Source: Actinotignum timonense | GTDB taxonomy: Bacteria > Actinomycetota > Actinomycetes > Actinomycetales > Actinomycetaceae | DNA length: 64,000 nucleotides | Direction: 5' to 3' | NCBI RefSeq assembly: GCF_030216305.1 | Contig: NZ_JASOKT010000001.1 | Span: forward strand, 124,001 to 188,000 | Shown here: positions 17,219 to 27,216 of the stretch, one piece after another | Layout: each line of letters starts with the position of its first letter | How positions within the stretch are numbered: position 1 is the first letter of the stretch | Notes under the pieces: generated by a model | Database searches by the model: none | What the model was told of the DNA's origin: nothing | The model's input: the letters and a program-made list of their open reading frames with translations, nothing else | Made by a program: the position numbers and the translations under genes

Positions 17219-18661
17219 TCAGGAGCGCCGCTCTGCGGGCGCGGGGGCGGTTGCGGGTTTGAGGATGCGTGCCATGTACATGGCGTCCGTGTGATGGATA
17301 TCAGGCCAGAGTTGCACGGTCATTCCGCGAGAGGCGACCGGGCGCAGCGCCCGCCGGTTCGCGGTGACGGTTACGTCTCCGAGTTCCGCGCCGGCGGTGC
17401 GATCCAGGAAGGCGGAGATGACGTCGCGAGTTTCCGCGAGTACCGGAGAGCAGGTGGTGTAGAGCAGCAGTCCGCCGGGGCGCAGGGCCCGGTAGGCGGA
17501 GTCGAGGAGTTCACCTTGGAGTTGCGTAAGTGCGCCCAGGTCGCTTTCTTTTTTGCGCCACCGGGCTTCAGGGCGACGACGCAGCGCTCCCAAGCCAGAA
17601 CATGGGGCATCCACGAGGATCCTGTCATAGCTGTCCGGTTCCTGAGCGCCAATCTCCCGCCCATCGCCTTCCCGCAACGCCACGGTATCCGCCCAAGGGG
17701 CAACGTTTTCTTCCACGAGATCGAGGCGGTGAGCCTGGGGTTCATTCGCGAATACCCGGGCCCCGCGCCGAGCAGCCGTAGCGGCGATAGTTGCGGTTTT
17801 TCCGCCCGGGCCGGCGCACATATCCAACCAGGATTCATCCTTCCCGGAAATGGAGGACTCCGTAACAACAGCGGAGATCAACTGTGAACCCTCATCTTGG
17901 ACGCCGGCGACCCCGTCGCGCACGGGCCAGAGCCGGTGCGGGTCACCGGAGGCTAGCAACACTGCGCTGGGCACCAGGTAGGGATCTTCCCACGTCATTT
18001 TGGCGCGTTCAATCCGGGCTTTGAGGTGCTCGGGTGAAATATTGCGGCAGGCGAGCGCTACTTTCGCGGGCGTGTTATTCGCTTCGAGAACGGCTTCTAC
18101 TTCGGTTGAGCGCCCGGCGGCGGCGAGGGAGGCTTCCAGCTGGCGCACGATCCAGCGCGGATGGGAATGCCAAACCGCCAGGAATTCTTCCCGGGATGCG
18201 GTGCTGTTTTCGATAATTCCGCGCCAGGCATCCCTGCGCTCGGAGACTCTACGTAGCACGGCATTGACAAAACCGGCGATTCCCTGCCCGAGTTCATTGC
18301 GGGCCAGCGCAACTGTTTCGTTAATGGCCGCGTGGGGTGGTGTTTTCAGTTCGATGAGCTGGTAGCAGCCCAGGCGGAGCAGATCAAGGGCACCCGGGTC
18401 AATTTCTGCGAGGGTGCGGCCTTGGGAGCATCGGGCAATCATGGCATCCCAGCGGCCCTGGAGCCGCAAAGTCCCGTAGGCGAGGTTGGTGGCGAAGGCG
18501 GCATCGCTCCGATTGAGGCGCGCTCGGCTCACCATGCCCGGGAGGATGAGATTAGCGTAGGCATCTTCGGTATGGACTGCCCGCAGTGCGTCATAGGCAA
18601 CGAGGCGGGCGTGGTTCGATGACTGGCGGCGCGGTACCCAGCCGGCGGGGCGCTCATTCAT
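17219..18661 (-). CDS. rsmB: 16S rRNA (cytosine-967)-C5-methyltransferase RsmB
   Basis: A 480-residue Sun/RsmB protein: an N-terminal NusB-like RNA-binding domain (about 15-160, with [11 protein letters not shown]) and a C-terminal Rossmann methyltransferase with MCAGPGGKT for AdoMet and the catalytic Cys in VDAPCSGLG; a second conserved Cys is in LLYTTCSPV. It overlaps fmt by 8 bases, as in the mycobacterial fmt-fmu-rpe order. Confidence 0.95.
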   Translation of the reverse strand: MNERPAGWVPRRQSSNHARLVAYDALRAVHTEDAYANLILPGMVSRARLNRSDAAFATNLAYGTLRLQGRWDAMIARCSQGRTLAEIDPGALDLLRLGCYQLIELKTPPHAAINETVALARNELGQGIAGFVNAVLRRVSERRDAWRGIIENSTASREEFLAVWHSHPRWIVRQLEASLAAAGRSTEVEAVLEANNTPAKVALACRNISPEHLKARIERAKMTWEDPYLVPSAVLLASGDPHRLWPVRDGVAGVQDEGSQLISAVVTESSISGKDESWLDMCAGPGGKTATIAATAARRGARVFANEPQAHRLDLVEENVAPWADTVALREGDGREIGAQEPDSYDRILVDAPCSGLGALRRRPEARWRKKESDLGALTQLQGELLDSAYRALRPGGLLLYTTCSPVLAETRDVISAFLDRTAGAELGDVTVTANRRALRPVASRGMTVQLWPDIHHTDAMYMARILKPATAPAPAERRS

Positions 18662-19637
18662 GCTGGCCCTCCTTCACCTCGGCATCGAAATGGGTGTGCG
18701 CGACCAGCCGGGCGCCGTTGAGCCAGGCGGAGGCATCCATATGTGCTTTGCCCGGCGGGGCAACCCGCAGTAACTGGATTCTTCCTTCCCCGCAGCCGAC
18801 CGCGCCGCCCGGACCGATTTCGCCCGGTGCCAGGGTGACGCGGGTGGCGGGGGCTTCGGGTGTTCCGGGTGTTTCAGATGTTTCGGGCGCAATGACGCGC
18901 ACCGATTCGATTTTGAAGCGCTGCCCGTGGAGGGTGGTCCAGGCCCCGGGTGCGGGGTTGGCGGCGCGGATGCGATCCGCGATGCGCTGGGCGGGCCACT
19001 CCCAGTTCACCCGTGCCCAGGACGAGTCGAATTGCGGAGCGAGGGTAACTTCCCCGCTTTGGGGCTGCGCGTGGGCGCGGCCGGCAGCAATAGCGCGAAG
19101 GGTATCGCTCAATTGGCGCGCCCCGGATTCTGCCAGGCGGGCGAGCAGCTCTCCAGCGGTTTCTTCCACTCCGATCTGGGTGGCTTCGCTCGCGAAAATA
19201 GGGCCGGTATCCAGACCTTGTTCAATCTGGAAAACGCTGGTTCCGGTGGTGGTATCCCCCGCGGCGATCGCGTAATTGACCGGGGCTGCCCCGCGCCAGC
19301 GCGGCAGGAGGGAGAAGTGCAGGTTGATCCAGCCGTGGCGCGGCACGTTGAGAAGCGCGGGCGGAATAATGAGCCCGTAGGCAACCACCGCAACAGCTTC
19401 GGGGGCAAGTTCAGCGATCTGTTCCTGAATCGCGCCGTCTTTCAAGGTGTGGGGAGTGAGCACGGGAATACCTAGTTCTGTTGCCCCTCGGTGTACCGGC
19501 GAAGGGGTGAGCACCCGTTTGCGACCCTGGGGTGCCGGTGCGCGGGTGAGCACCCCCGCGATATCGAAACCTTCATCATGCAGTAGCTGCAAGGCCGGGA
19601 CTGCGGTCTCCGGTGTTCCTGCGAATAATATTCTCAC
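18654..19637 (-). CDS. fmt: Methionyl-tRNA formyltransferase
   Basis: Formylates initiator Met-tRNA using 10-formyltetrahydrofolate. At 327 residues it shows MRILFAGTPETAVPAL at the start, the catalytic Asn-His-Asp set in HGWINLHFSLLPRWRGAAP and GLDTGPI, and a C-terminal OB-like domain with GQRFKI and GEGRIQLLRV. A Pro/Glu/Thr-rich insertion (SETPGTPEAPATRV) interrupts the C-terminal domain at about 250-265. Confidence 0.96.
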   Translation of the reverse strand: MRILFAGTPETAVPALQLLHDEGFDIAGVLTRAPAPQGRKRVLTPSPVHRGATELGIPVLTPHTLKDGAIQEQIAELAPEAVAVVAYGLIIPPALLNVPRHGWINLHFSLLPRWRGAAPVNYAIAAGDTTTGTSVFQIEQGLDTGPIFASEATQIGVEETAGELLARLAESGARQLSDTLRAIAAGRAHAQPQSGEVTLAPQFDSSWARVNWEWPAQRIADRIRAANPAPGAWTTLHGQRFKIESVRVIAPETSETPGTPEAPATRVTLAPGEIGPGGAVGCGEGRIQLLRVAPPGKAHMDASAWLNGARLVAHTHFDAEVKEGQHE

Positions 19638-19683
19638 GTGTCAATCCTACCTAGTTCTTTTCCGTGCCTATGATCCGGGCTGG

Positions 19684-21903
19684 TTACAGGGGCGGATTGA
19701 CCTGTAAGCGCAGTGAGCCACCCAGGCGCTGGGCGGAGTAAGCGCCGTAGGTTTTTCGTGCCTGCCGGGTCAGGGTGATGCCCCGGGAGAGTTCTGCTCG
19801 GGCATAAACAGTGATTTCTCCCGGGCGCGCCCCCGGCACCGGGCCAAGCAGCACGATTCCGGAGGCTAACTCAAAGGCTCCCCCGGTGAGCAGATCAGCT
19901 TCTGTTTCTTTCCCGCTCTCCGACTGCCATTCTTTGCTACCGGTACCAGGAGAAAACTGGGTGAAGAGATGCTCACCATACGCATCCTGAACATCGTGCG
20001 TTCCCTGCGTACCGCGCGCCCCTGCCGCGGATTCCCCGCGGTTGAGCGCGGCGCGCAGCATGGCAAGGTAGGTACGCACATCCCCACTGGCCCCGGTGAT
20101 CCCCACCCAGGTGGCAGTGGGAGGCAAATCGAGTTCGGCCCGTTGTTCGAGCAGCTCAGCCGCGTATTCACCCAATTCCCACCGTGCGATCCGGTTGAGG
20201 AGTTCGGGTGGTGCTCCCCCGGCTACCAACATATGGCCGCCTTCTGCCGCGCAGCGCACCCGAGCCGCGACCCGTGCGAGCACCCGAATAAAACGTGTTT
20301 CAGCGCCCAGGCCTTCCCCGAGGAGGTAGCGTGCGTCCAGTACCAATGCGGCGGCAAATCCTCCTTCGGCTTCCGGTTCTGCCCCCGGAGTTGCCACCAC
20401 GATCCGCGGGCGCTGGGAAACATTCCCAATAATTCCCTCCGGGGAGTGTGCTCCGGAGAGAATAATGCCCACCCCGGGGAAAGCCCGCCCGATTTCTTCT
20501 GCCGTGCGCGCTGAACCAATTCGGATAGCCCGCAGTTTCCCGTTGTGGCAGTGCTGGCAGCGCCACGGGTGCACCCGCACCCCGCAACGTTGGCATTGCA
20601 GAGGATCATGCGGAGTGCCCTGGGCCAAGTTACCTCCGCAGATCGTGCATAAGGCACGCTCCCCGCAGTAGGCGCAGCACAGTGCCGGGATGTACCCGCT
20701 ACGCGGCACCAGAATTAGAACCGGGCCATCTTCCAGGGCCCGCCGCAGAATGGGGAACGCGGGTTGGGGTAGGCGTAAATGATCCGCTTCTCCCCCGGGC
20801 CACTGGTGCGGGCCAGAAATATTCGGGAGGGCGGCGCGGCGCGCGGCCGCGGTGCCATCTAGCAAGGTGATGCGGTGTTCGGATAGCAATTGCGCGCATT
20901 CTTCACTCACATAGGGTGAGAAGGCGAGGAATGCAGCGTTTTCCCGCCGTGCCCGTTCCAGTACCACGTCACGCGCAGCCAAGTAGGGCGCACGGATATC
21001 CCGCAGGGTGGAGGCGGCATCATCCATGATGATGGCGAGCCCCAGGTCAGTGAGCGGAGCCCAGGCGGCCCCGCGGGTGCCCACTACGATACGTGATTGC
21101 CCCGAGAGCACGCTCAAAAAAGCACGGTAGCGTTTTTCATGGGATTCTTCGGAGACCATGAGCGTGGGATTTTCCCCCACCCGGGTGGCGAGGGTAGCTT
21201 GAAGCGTTCGTGCCGCGCGGGTGGTGGGAACAACCAGCAGGACGCTGCGCCCGGCGCGCCGCACTGCCTGCACGGCTCGAACCAGGACCTCCACTCCCCC
21301 GGCGGACCCGGGTAGCGCAGCCATACAGGCCCGCACGGCTTTCCCGGCCCCGAGTGCCGCCAGGAATTCCGGCCCGCCCCGATAGGCTTCCCAGGGCCCC
21401 GGTTCAGGAGCCGGGCGCGGACTGGCCAAAGGAATAGCCTCTTGGGCATCGGCCAAGAATTCTTTTGCGGCGCGGGCGTGCCGTTCCGGGATGGCAGCCC
21501 GTAAAATATCAGCAACTGTTCCGGTGTATTTATCGGCAAGGGTGCGGGCAACCGAGTACACCGATGCGGTAAGAACGGGGTGTTCCGAGACCACCCGATA
21601 CAGGGGGCGCAGCCGCCCGCTGCCTTCCGTGGTGCCATCCCGGGCAACGATGAAGCCGCCCACCCGCTGCGCACCGAGATCTACCACCACCCGGGTTCCC
21701 ACCCGGGCGCTATCCGCGAATTTTTCGGGGATAAGGTAGTCAAATACCCGGTCCATATGGGGTTGGGAATGAAGCACATGAACATGTGCCACCGGATCGG
21801 CTACCTTGGAGCGCACGCGGGTGCGTGCCGGGCGCGCCTCAAGCAGGGCACCCTGCTCCCCCATGAGGGGGAGGGCATCGAAATCAAAGAGTGTGCTCTC
21901 CAT
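19684..21903 (-). CDS. priA: Replication restart protein PriA (actinobacterial, helicase motifs degenerate)
   Basis: A 739-residue PriA-like primosome protein. The N-terminal 3'-end-binding domain (VHVLHSQPHMDRVFDYLIPE) and the eight-cysteine zinc module (CCAYCGERALCTICGG to WRCQHCHNGKLR) are present. The ATPase core is not canonical: there is no GxTGSGKT, and the DEEH box reads IIMDDAAS. Degenerate helicase motifs are a known trait of actinobacterial PriA, so it probably acts as a structural loader rather than a helicase. The ATG sits 7 bases after a TATCCT -10 box, which suggests a leaderless transcript. Confidence 0.92.
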   Translation of the reverse strand: MESTLFDFDALPLMGEQGALLEARPARTRVRSKVADPVAHVHVLHSQPHMDRVFDYLIPEKFADSARVGTRVVVDLGAQRVGGFIVARDGTTEGSGRLRPLYRVVSEHPVLTASVYSVARTLADKYTGTVADILRAAIPERHARAAKEFLADAQEAIPLASPRPAPEPGPWEAYRGGPEFLAALGAGKAVRACMAALPGSAGGVEVLVRAVQAVRRAGRSVLLVVPTTRAARTLQATLATRVGENPTLMVSEESHEKRYRAFLSVLSGQSRIVVGTRGAAWAPLTDLGLAIIMDDAASTLRDIRAPYLAARDVVLERARRENAAFLAFSPYVSEECAQLLSEHRITLLDGTAAARRAALPNISGPHQWPGGEADHLRLPQPAFPILRRALEDGPVLILVPRSGYIPALCCAYCGERALCTICGGNLAQGTPHDPLQCQRCGVRVHPWRCQHCHNGKLRAIRIGSARTAEEIGRAFPGVGIILSGAHSPEGIIGNVSQRPRIVVATPGAEPEAEGGFAAALVLDARYLLGEGLGAETRFIRVLARVAARVRCAAEGGHMLVAGGAPPELLNRIARWELGEYAAELLEQRAELDLPPTATWVGITGASGDVRTYLAMLRAALNRGESAAGARGTQGTHDVQDAYGEHLFTQFSPGTGSKEWQSESGKETEADLLTGGAFELASGIVLLGPVPGARPGEITVYARAELSRGITLTRQARKTYGAYSAQRLGGSLRLQVNPPL

Positions 21904-21950
21904 GCCACCTAGGATATCCCGGCCCTACGACAGAAAAATTCGCCGCGAAA
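21904..21950 (-). promoter_or_regulatory. priA promoter with RecA-NDp-like element, leaderless layout
   Basis: On the minus strand TGTCGTAGGGC (21922-21932) is followed by TATCCT (21911-21916), 7 bases before the priA ATG. The mycobacterial RecA-NDp consensus bound with PafBC is TTGTCRGTG, 8 bases, TAnnnT. The match covers TGTCG, a final G, the 8-base spacing and TAnnnT. The same block at the same distance from the ATG occurs upstream of gmk. Confidence 0.5.
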
Positions 21951-22011
21951 CTTCAGGCCCTAGGGACCTTAGATATCTGAGATACCTCAGTTAGCCCTAC
22001 CTCACTCATCC

Positions 22012-23211
22012 TTAGATAGCGCGGAGGAGCTCTTCAACCCGATCCGTTTTCTCCCAGGTGAATTCAGGAAGTTCCCGCCCGAAATGACCGTAGGAAGCCG
22101 TCTTCGCGAAGATGGGGCGCTTGAGTTCCAGGGCCTCGATAATCGCCGCGGGGCGGAAATCAAAGACTTTCTGAACCGCGTTTTCGATGCGACCCAGTTC
22201 TTCTGTTTCCGTGCCGAAGGTATCCAGGCGCACGGATACCGGGTGGGCGCGCCCAATCGCGTAGGCGAGCTGGAGTTCGCACCGGGAAGCGAGCCCGGCA
22301 GCAACCACATTCTTGGCCGCCCAGCGCGCCGCGTAGGCCGCGCTGCGATCCACCTTGGAGGCGTCTTTTCCGGAGAAAGCCCCACCGCCGTGCCGGGCCA
22401 TTCCGCCGTAGGTGTCCACGATGATCTTGCGGCCGGTCACTCCGGCGTCGCCCATCGGCCCTCCCACCACGAAACGCCCGGAGGGGTTAACGAGAAGCGC
22501 AAATTTATCGGTATCGATGTCGATATTTTCTTCTTCGAGCACGGGCGTGACCACGTGGTCACGCAGGGTTTCCGTGAGCCAGTCACGCTGCACATTTTCA
22601 TCGTGCTGGCTGGAGATGACCACGGTATTGAGGGACACGGGCCGCGCGCCTTCGTAGTCAATGGTGACCTGAGTTTTACCGTCGGGGCGCAGCCCGGGAA
22701 CCACGCCTTCGCGCCGCACCAGCGCCAGGCGTTCGGCAAAGCGATGGGCGAGCAGAATGGGCGCGGGCATAAGCGTTTTGGTTTCATTGCAGGCGTACCC
22801 GAACATGAGGCCCTGATCCCCGGCGCCCTGCAGGTCGAAATGATCGTATTCAGCTTCCTGGCTTTCGCGCCGTTCCAGGGAAGTATTCACACCGGCCGCA
22901 ATATCCGGGCTTTGCTCATCGATGGAAATCGTCACGCCGCAGGAGTTGCCGTCAAAGCCGACCTGCGAGGAGTTGTAGCCGATCCCGGTCACCACATTGC
23001 GGATAATATGAGCGATATCCGCGTAGGCATCCGTGGTCACTTCACCGGCCACGTGCACCAGCCCCGTGGTCACCATGGTTTCCACGGCGACGCGCGAATT
23101 CTCATCCGACGCGAGCAGCGCGTCAAGAATGGAATCGGAGATAAGGTCACACACCTTGTCGGGGTGTCCTTCCGTGACCGATTCGGACGTGAACGGTTGC
23201 CGGTAATGCAT
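22012..23211 (-). CDS. metK: S-adenosylmethionine synthetase
   Basis: Makes AdoMet from methionine and ATP. The 399-residue protein has all three family domains with [20 protein letters not shown], the [12 protein letters not shown] loop, [19 protein letters not shown] and [26 protein letters not shown] lies just before the ATG. It follows coaBC by 74 bases on the same strand. No SAM-sensing riboswitch is visible upstream. Confidence 0.98.
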   Translation of the reverse strand: MHYRQPFTSESVTEGHPDKVCDLISDSILDALLASDENSRVAVETMVTTGLVHVAGEVTTDAYADIAHIIRNVVTGIGYNSSQVGFDGNSCGVTISIDEQSPDIAAGVNTSLERRESQEAEYDHFDLQGAGDQGLMFGYACNETKTLMPAPILLAHRFAERLALVRREGVVPGLRPDGKTQVTIDYEGARPVSLNTVVISSQHDENVQRDWLTETLRDHVVTPVLEEENIDIDTDKFALLVNPSGRFVVGGPMGDAGVTGRKIIVDTYGGMARHGGGAFSGKDASKVDRSAAYAARWAAKNVVAAGLASRCELQLAYAIGRAHPVSVRLDTFGTETEELGRIENAVQKVFDFRPAAIIEALELKRPIFAKTASYGHFGRELPEFTWEKTDRVEELLRAI

Positions 23212-23285
23212 CGTATCCCCTCGCTATTTCAATCTATTTTCTCAGTATTAGTCACCAGCGGCTGGCAGGTAAGGCAAGCCTTATT

Positions 23286-24569
23286 CTATACGCGCTCGGT
23301 GGTGAAATAATCGGCTATAAGGCCCCCAATAATAACAGCCATCTGGGCTTTGGTGCCCGCTCCGCTCGCAATGATCTCACCTGCTGGAGTGACCACGGTG
23401 ATCTCGGTAGGTACCTCGCCGAATCCGGCCTTCTCCCCCACCCGATTGATCACAAGTAAATCAGCGCCTTTGCGCCGGGCTTTTTCGCGTCCATAATCCA
23501 AGACGGTTCCGCCCGCATCCCCGGTTTCCGCCGCGAAACCCACAATGAGCTGGCCGGCCCTGCGGCGTTTATGGGAAATATCAGCCAAAATATCGGGATT
23601 TTCCACCAGTTCGACGACGCGTTTCCTGCTGCCGTCTTTTTTCTGTTTGCTCGCGGCGGTTTCGGCCGGGCGGAAATCGGCCACCGCGGCGCTCATGACC
23701 ACGCCATCCACATCCTTCACCCGCGCCAGAACCGCTTCGTGAAGATCGCGTGCTGAACTGACCGGAACAATTTCAGCTCCCGGAGCAAGTGCGGTAATAT
23801 CGCGACTCACATGGGCCGCTAGCACGGTGACCTGCGCGCCACGTTCCAGCAAGGCACGCGCAATTTCCAGGCCGAAGCGCCCCGAGGAACGGTTGCCGAT
23901 AAAACGGACTGGGTCGAGAGCTTCGTGAGTACCGCCCGCGGTAACGAGGATATGCCGCCCGCGCAGCGATGTACGTTCCGCACTATCCTGTGTAGCGCGC
24001 ATTTCCCGGTTTTCGCCGGTGAGGATCGCCCAAGCGTACGCGAAGATCTCTTCCGGTTCGGGCAGCCGGCCCGGCCCGGAATCCGCCCCGGTGAGTTGCC
24101 CGGTGGCGGGTGGAATAATATGCACCCCGCGCGCCTGCAGCACCGCAATATTTTCTTGGGTGGCCGGATGCTCCCACATTTGGGTATGCATCGCCGGTGC
24201 CATGATCACCGGGCACTGCGCCACCAGCAAGGTGTTGAGAAGGAGGTTATCAGCTATGCCTGCCCGAGCTTTGGCGATGGTATTCGCAGTTGCCGGGGCA
24301 ATCACAATGAGATCGGCTTCTTTTCCGAGCCGAACATGCGCAACTTCATCAGCGTGTTCACTGGTGCGCACCAGAACGGGATGGTGGGTGAGGGCTTCCC
24401 ACGTGGTGACGCCGACCATCTCCAGGGCGGCCGGGGTGGGAATAACATGCACATCCGCACCGGCTTTCACAAAAAGCCGGACGAGGTAGGCCGCTTTATA
24501 GGCGGCGATACCTCCGGTCACGCCGATAACGACGCGCGGCGTGTGCTCTACTTTTCGTCCAGCTGCCAT
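23286..24569 (-). CDS. coaBC: Bifunctional phosphopantothenoylcysteine decarboxylase / phosphopantothenate-cysteine ligase
   Basis: Two consecutive steps of coenzyme A synthesis. The N-terminal CoaC flavoprotein (about 10-190) has [18 protein letters not shown], the active-site His region [11 protein letters not shown] and [16 protein letters not shown]. The C-terminal CoaB ligase (about 205-427) has [20 protein letters not shown] and [10 protein letters not shown]. The start overlaps the rpoZ end by 22 bases, which implies co-translation. Confidence 0.96.
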   Translation of the reverse strand: MAAGRKVEHTPRVVIGVTGGIAAYKAAYLVRLFVKAGADVHVIPTPAALEMVGVTTWEALTHHPVLVRTSEHADEVAHVRLGKEADLIVIAPATANTIAKARAGIADNLLLNTLLVAQCPVIMAPAMHTQMWEHPATQENIAVLQARGVHIIPPATGQLTGADSGPGRLPEPEEIFAYAWAILTGENREMRATQDSAERTSLRGRHILVTAGGTHEALDPVRFIGNRSSGRFGLEIARALLERGAQVTVLAAHVSRDITALAPGAEIVPVSSARDLHEAVLARVKDVDGVVMSAAVADFRPAETAASKQKKDGSRKRVVELVENPDILADISHKRRRAGQLIVGFAAETGDAGGTVLDYGREKARRKGADLLVINRVGEKAGFGEVPTEITVVTPAGEIIASGAGTKAQMAVIIGGLIADYFTTERV

Positions 24570-24817
24570 TCGAGCTTGTCCTCGGCGATTTCACGCAGCG
24601 CGATGGACAGGGGCTTTTCTTCCGGTTCCGCCGAGACAAGCGCACCGTAATGCTCGATATTGCCGTCCCCGCGGGCCATTTCCTGCTTGTAGGAGTTGAT
24701 CTGACGTGCACGATCCGCTGAAAGCACGCACAGCGCGTACTTCGAGTCAATCTTTGCGAGAAGATCATCAATGGGCGGGTTGGTAATGCCTTCGGGTTCC
24801 GGAACAGTTCCGAACAT
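24548..24817 (-). CDS. rpoZ: RNA polymerase omega subunit
   Basis: An 89-residue omega subunit that helps assemble RNA polymerase. Recognisable by [31 protein letters not shown] and [14 protein letters not shown]. It lies between gmk and coaBC, the conserved mycobacterial order. Confidence 0.96.
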   Translation of the reverse strand: MFGTVPEPEGITNPPIDDLLAKIDSKYALCVLSADRARQINSYKQEMARGDGNIEHYGALVSAEPEEKPLSIALREIAEDKLEWQLDEK

Positions 24818-24883
24818 GTAGTTCCCTTCTGGATAAACGTGGTGCCGCGTACGGGCACCACCGTGAAGCTTCGGCCTTTTATT

Positions 24884-25453
24884 CTAACGCGTGGGGGCGA
24901 TGAGGTCGAGGATTTCGCCGGTGGCACGTGCCACGGTGTCATTAACGACGACGGCATCAAACTCCCCCTGCGCAGCTAATTCACCACGAGCAGTTTCCAG
25001 GCGGCGTTCGATGGCCTCCTCGGTTTCAGTACCGCGCCCCCGCAGCCGCGCCTCAAGTTCTTGGAACGACGGCGGGGCTAGAAAGATCTGGAAAGCTTCG
25101 GGCAGCGACCGGCGAACCTGGCGCGCCCCTGCCAGATCGATTTCGAGAAGCGGAATTTTTCCCGCTGCGTACGCTTCCAGCACGGGCTGGCGCGGGGTGC
25201 CGTAACGATGCTTCCCGTGAACAACGGCCCATTCGAGCATCTCCCCGCTTTCCACGAGGTGATCGAAGTGTTCATCATCCACGAAGAAGTAGGATTCCCC
25301 TTCGCGTTCCCCCGGGCGAGGCGCGCGCGTGGTGGCAGAAACGGAAAGCCAGATGCGCGGCTCCCGCTCAAGGAGCTGCGCAACCACGGTCCCCTTCCCT
25401 ACCCCGGAAGGGCCGGCAAGCACGCAAATACGGCGATCATCCTCAGGTGTCAT
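24884..25453 (-). CDS. gmk: Guanylate kinase
   Basis: Phosphorylates GMP to GDP. The 189-residue protein has the P-loop [10 protein letters not shown] (13-22), [36 protein letters not shown] and the GTPR lid. The ATG lies 7 bases after a CAGAAT box with no Shine-Dalgarno, so the message may be leaderless. It is followed by rpoZ after 66 bases. Confidence 0.97.
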   Translation of the reverse strand: MTPEDDRRICVLAGPSGVGKGTVVAQLLEREPRIWLSVSATTRAPRPGEREGESYFFVDDEHFDHLVESGEMLEWAVVHGKHRYGTPRQPVLEAYAAGKIPLLEIDLAGARQVRRSLPEAFQIFLAPPSFQELEARLRGRGTETEEAIERRLETARGELAAQGEFDAVVVNDTVARATGEILDLIAPTR

Positions 25454-25500
25454 GACATTTATTCTGCCACAGCCCTACGACACAAATTTCGGTCGCAAAA
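25454..25500 (-). promoter_or_regulatory. gmk promoter sharing the priA promoter block
   Basis: TGTCGTAGGGC (25472-25482, minus strand) and the T-rich sequence upstream align without gaps to the priA promoter: 22 of 29 upstream positions are identical, and the distance to the ATG is identical. The -10 position reads CAGAAT (25461-25466), a weaker match to TAnnnT than in priA. Confidence 0.4.
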
Positions 25501-25548
25501 TCCCGTGCCGGCCGCCTGGAGTAGTTGAGTCCTGCCCCGGCTCAGCCT

Positions 25549-25857
25549 TTAACCGAAAAGCGCGATGAGGGCCGCAGTTTGATGCACACCCAGCCCGCGC
25601 ACCCGCCGAGAAGGAGCGATCCCAATATCGGCCATGGCCCGCGCGGCCTTGGCTTCACCAATACCGGGAAGTGCCCGCAGCAGCACGCTGGCGCGGGTGC
25701 GCGCGATGACAGGGTCATCACGCTGAGCCAAAACCTCCGAAAGGTGCAGCTGTCCGGATTTCAGTTGCTGCAAAAGTTCCGCGCGGCGCCGCCGTGTTTC
25801 GGCGGCCTTATCCAAAGCGGCGAGACGCTGCTCCGGAGTAAGTGGTGGTACCTCCAC
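25549..25857 (-). CDS. mihF: Actinobacterial integration host factor MihF
   Basis: A 102-residue nucleoid protein of the mIHF/sIHF family that binds and bends DNA. It shows PPLTPEQRLAALDKA, the central basic helix RRRRAELLQQLKSGQLHLSEVL and the helix-hairpin-helix LLRALPGIGEAKAARAMADIGI. It starts with GTG, with AAAGGGGA upstream. The order mihF-gmk-rpoZ-coaBC-metK matches mycobacteria. An AT-rich promoter-like stretch with TATATTATTT (minus strand) lies at about 25985-25995. Confidence 0.95.
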   Translation of the reverse strand: MEVPPLTPEQRLAALDKAAETRRRRAELLQQLKSGQLHLSEVLAQRDDPVIARTRASVLLRALPGIGEAKAARAMADIGIAPSRRVRGLGVHQTAALIALFG

Positions 25858-26096
25858 AGTGTCCCCTTTCTAGCGCATCAGATATACCCTGGTGCTCATA
25901 ACAATTCCGTCAACATCAGTCACGGCGACGCTGACGCTACGAAACTTCTTCGTCTTGTTAGTAGCGTAGAGCGAAATAGCGCTAAATAATATAAGAAGCC
26001 ACGCCCTTGTTTTTTTATAAAACCATCGCGGCAGGTCAGCGCCGCGGCTTGTGACGAAGTTCGCGACCGGTAGCGGCGTCCGAGTAGGCTACAGCC

Positions 26097-26474
26097 ATGG
26101 AAACAACCCGGATTGACGTGTGGCTATGGAGTGTGCGCCAGTGCAAAACTCGCTCGCTCGCCACCTCCGAATGCAAGGCTGGCCACGTGCGCATCAACGA
26201 TGAACCGGTCAAGCCCGCCGCGAAAGTCCGTGTTGGTGATGTGGTGCGCTACCGGGTGGAAGGTTTTGATCGGATCCTCAAAGTTACCGGAATTATTACC
26301 AAGCGCACGAGTGCCCCGCTGGCCCGGGAAAATTACGAGGATCTCACCCCGGTGCGGGAGAAAGTTTATCTGCCGGTGATGAGGCGCGATCCTGGTAGCG
26401 GCCGCCCCACGAAGAAAGAACGGCGCGAACTCGACCGCCTTTTCGGCCGCAATTCCAATTACGGCCGCCGGTAA
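26097..26474 (+). CDS. S4-domain RNA-binding protein (Hsp15/RqcP-like)
   Basis: A 125-residue protein with a complete S4 domain: TRIDVWLWSVRQCKTRSLA, CKAGHVRINDEPVKPAAKV and GDVVRY. A basic C-terminal tail (GRPTKKERRELDRL) follows. Hsp15-like proteins bind stalled 50S-peptidyl-tRNA complexes; whether this one does is inference. It is a single plus-strand gene between minus-strand units. Confidence 0.88.
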   Translation: METTRIDVWLWSVRQCKTRSLATSECKAGHVRINDEPVKPAAKVRVGDVVRYRVEGFDRILKVTGIITKRTSAPLARENYEDLTPVREKVYLPVMRRDPGSGRPTKKERRELDRLFGRNSNYGRR

Positions 26475-26546
26475 CCCCGCGGATCCCAGGGATGCACAGC
26501 TACGCTATTATCGCTGAGCAACGGAAGTGCTCGCATAAGCATAAAA

Positions 26547-26585
26547 ATGGCGAGTTTCCGTGAAATTTTCACGGAAACTCGCCAT
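26547..26585 (-). terminator. Intrinsic terminator of the efp-nusB unit
   Basis: An 18-bp perfect stem (ATGGCGAGTTTCCGTGAA and its complement) with a 3-base loop, followed on the minus strand by TTTTT. It lies 26 bases past the nusB stop. Confidence 0.92.
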
Positions 26586-26610
26586 GGGGTACTAGCTGGC
26601 AGAGAAACTA

Positions 26611-27216
26611 TTAGTCTTCTACGCTGACTTTGCCGGCTTCGGGAGCATCCAACTGGCCGGTGCGGATAGCATCAATAAGGCCCGCCTCGTCGGATTCCGA
26701 AAGCTCGCTTTCTTCGCCAGATTCCACTGCGCTAGCGGCGTCGTCGTTCTGAAGAATGGGTGTGCTGCTGCTTTCCTCACGTTCGCGGATATCGGCAGCC
26801 TTGTTGAGCACGCCCATCACGAAACCGACTGAGCGGTCGGTGGAGAATTCGCGCACCAGGTTGGTCCACTCCACGATAACGGCACCGCGGAAAGTCCCCA
26901 GGTACATGAGTTCGGCAACCGCCCCGCGCAAAGCGCTGCGATCCACCGCGTTCATGCGGTCAAGGGCCCAATCCTCCGAGGATGCCTCAATGAGGGTATC
27001 CACCTGCGAGATTTGCTGCGCGTAAGCGGTCACGATCTGCGAGCCGAATTCCCCGATAGGAACCTGGGCCGTGGAGACACGCTGGCGTTCGGCAAGAAGA
27101 TCGAGGATGCCCGCTTCCGAGGTGATGTTCTTTTCATCAGCTTCGAAAAGCACATCCAAGGCGCGATGGCGCTGGGTGGAGCGGCCCGTGGACCGGCGTT
27201 TCTTCTGTTTAGCCAT
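26611..27216 (-). CDS. nusB: Transcription antitermination factor NusB
   Basis: Binds boxA of rRNA leaders with NusE. The NusB fold covers about 14-145 (RHRALDVLFEADEK, DWALDRMNAVDRSALRGAV, FVMGVLNKAAD). At 201 residues it is longer than usual because of an acidic tail of about 50 residues (DDAASAVESGEESELSESDE). Its ATG overlaps the efp stop in TAATG, and an intrinsic terminator follows. Confidence 0.96.
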   Translation of the reverse strand: MAKQKKRRSTGRSTQRHRALDVLFEADEKNITSEAGILDLLAERQRVSTAQVPIGEFGSQIVTAYAQQISQVDTLIEASSEDWALDRMNAVDRSALRGAVAELMYLGTFRGAVIVEWTNLVREFSTDRSVGFVMGVLNKAADIREREESSSTPILQNDDAASAVESGEESELSESDEAGLIDAIRTGQLDAPEAGKVSVED

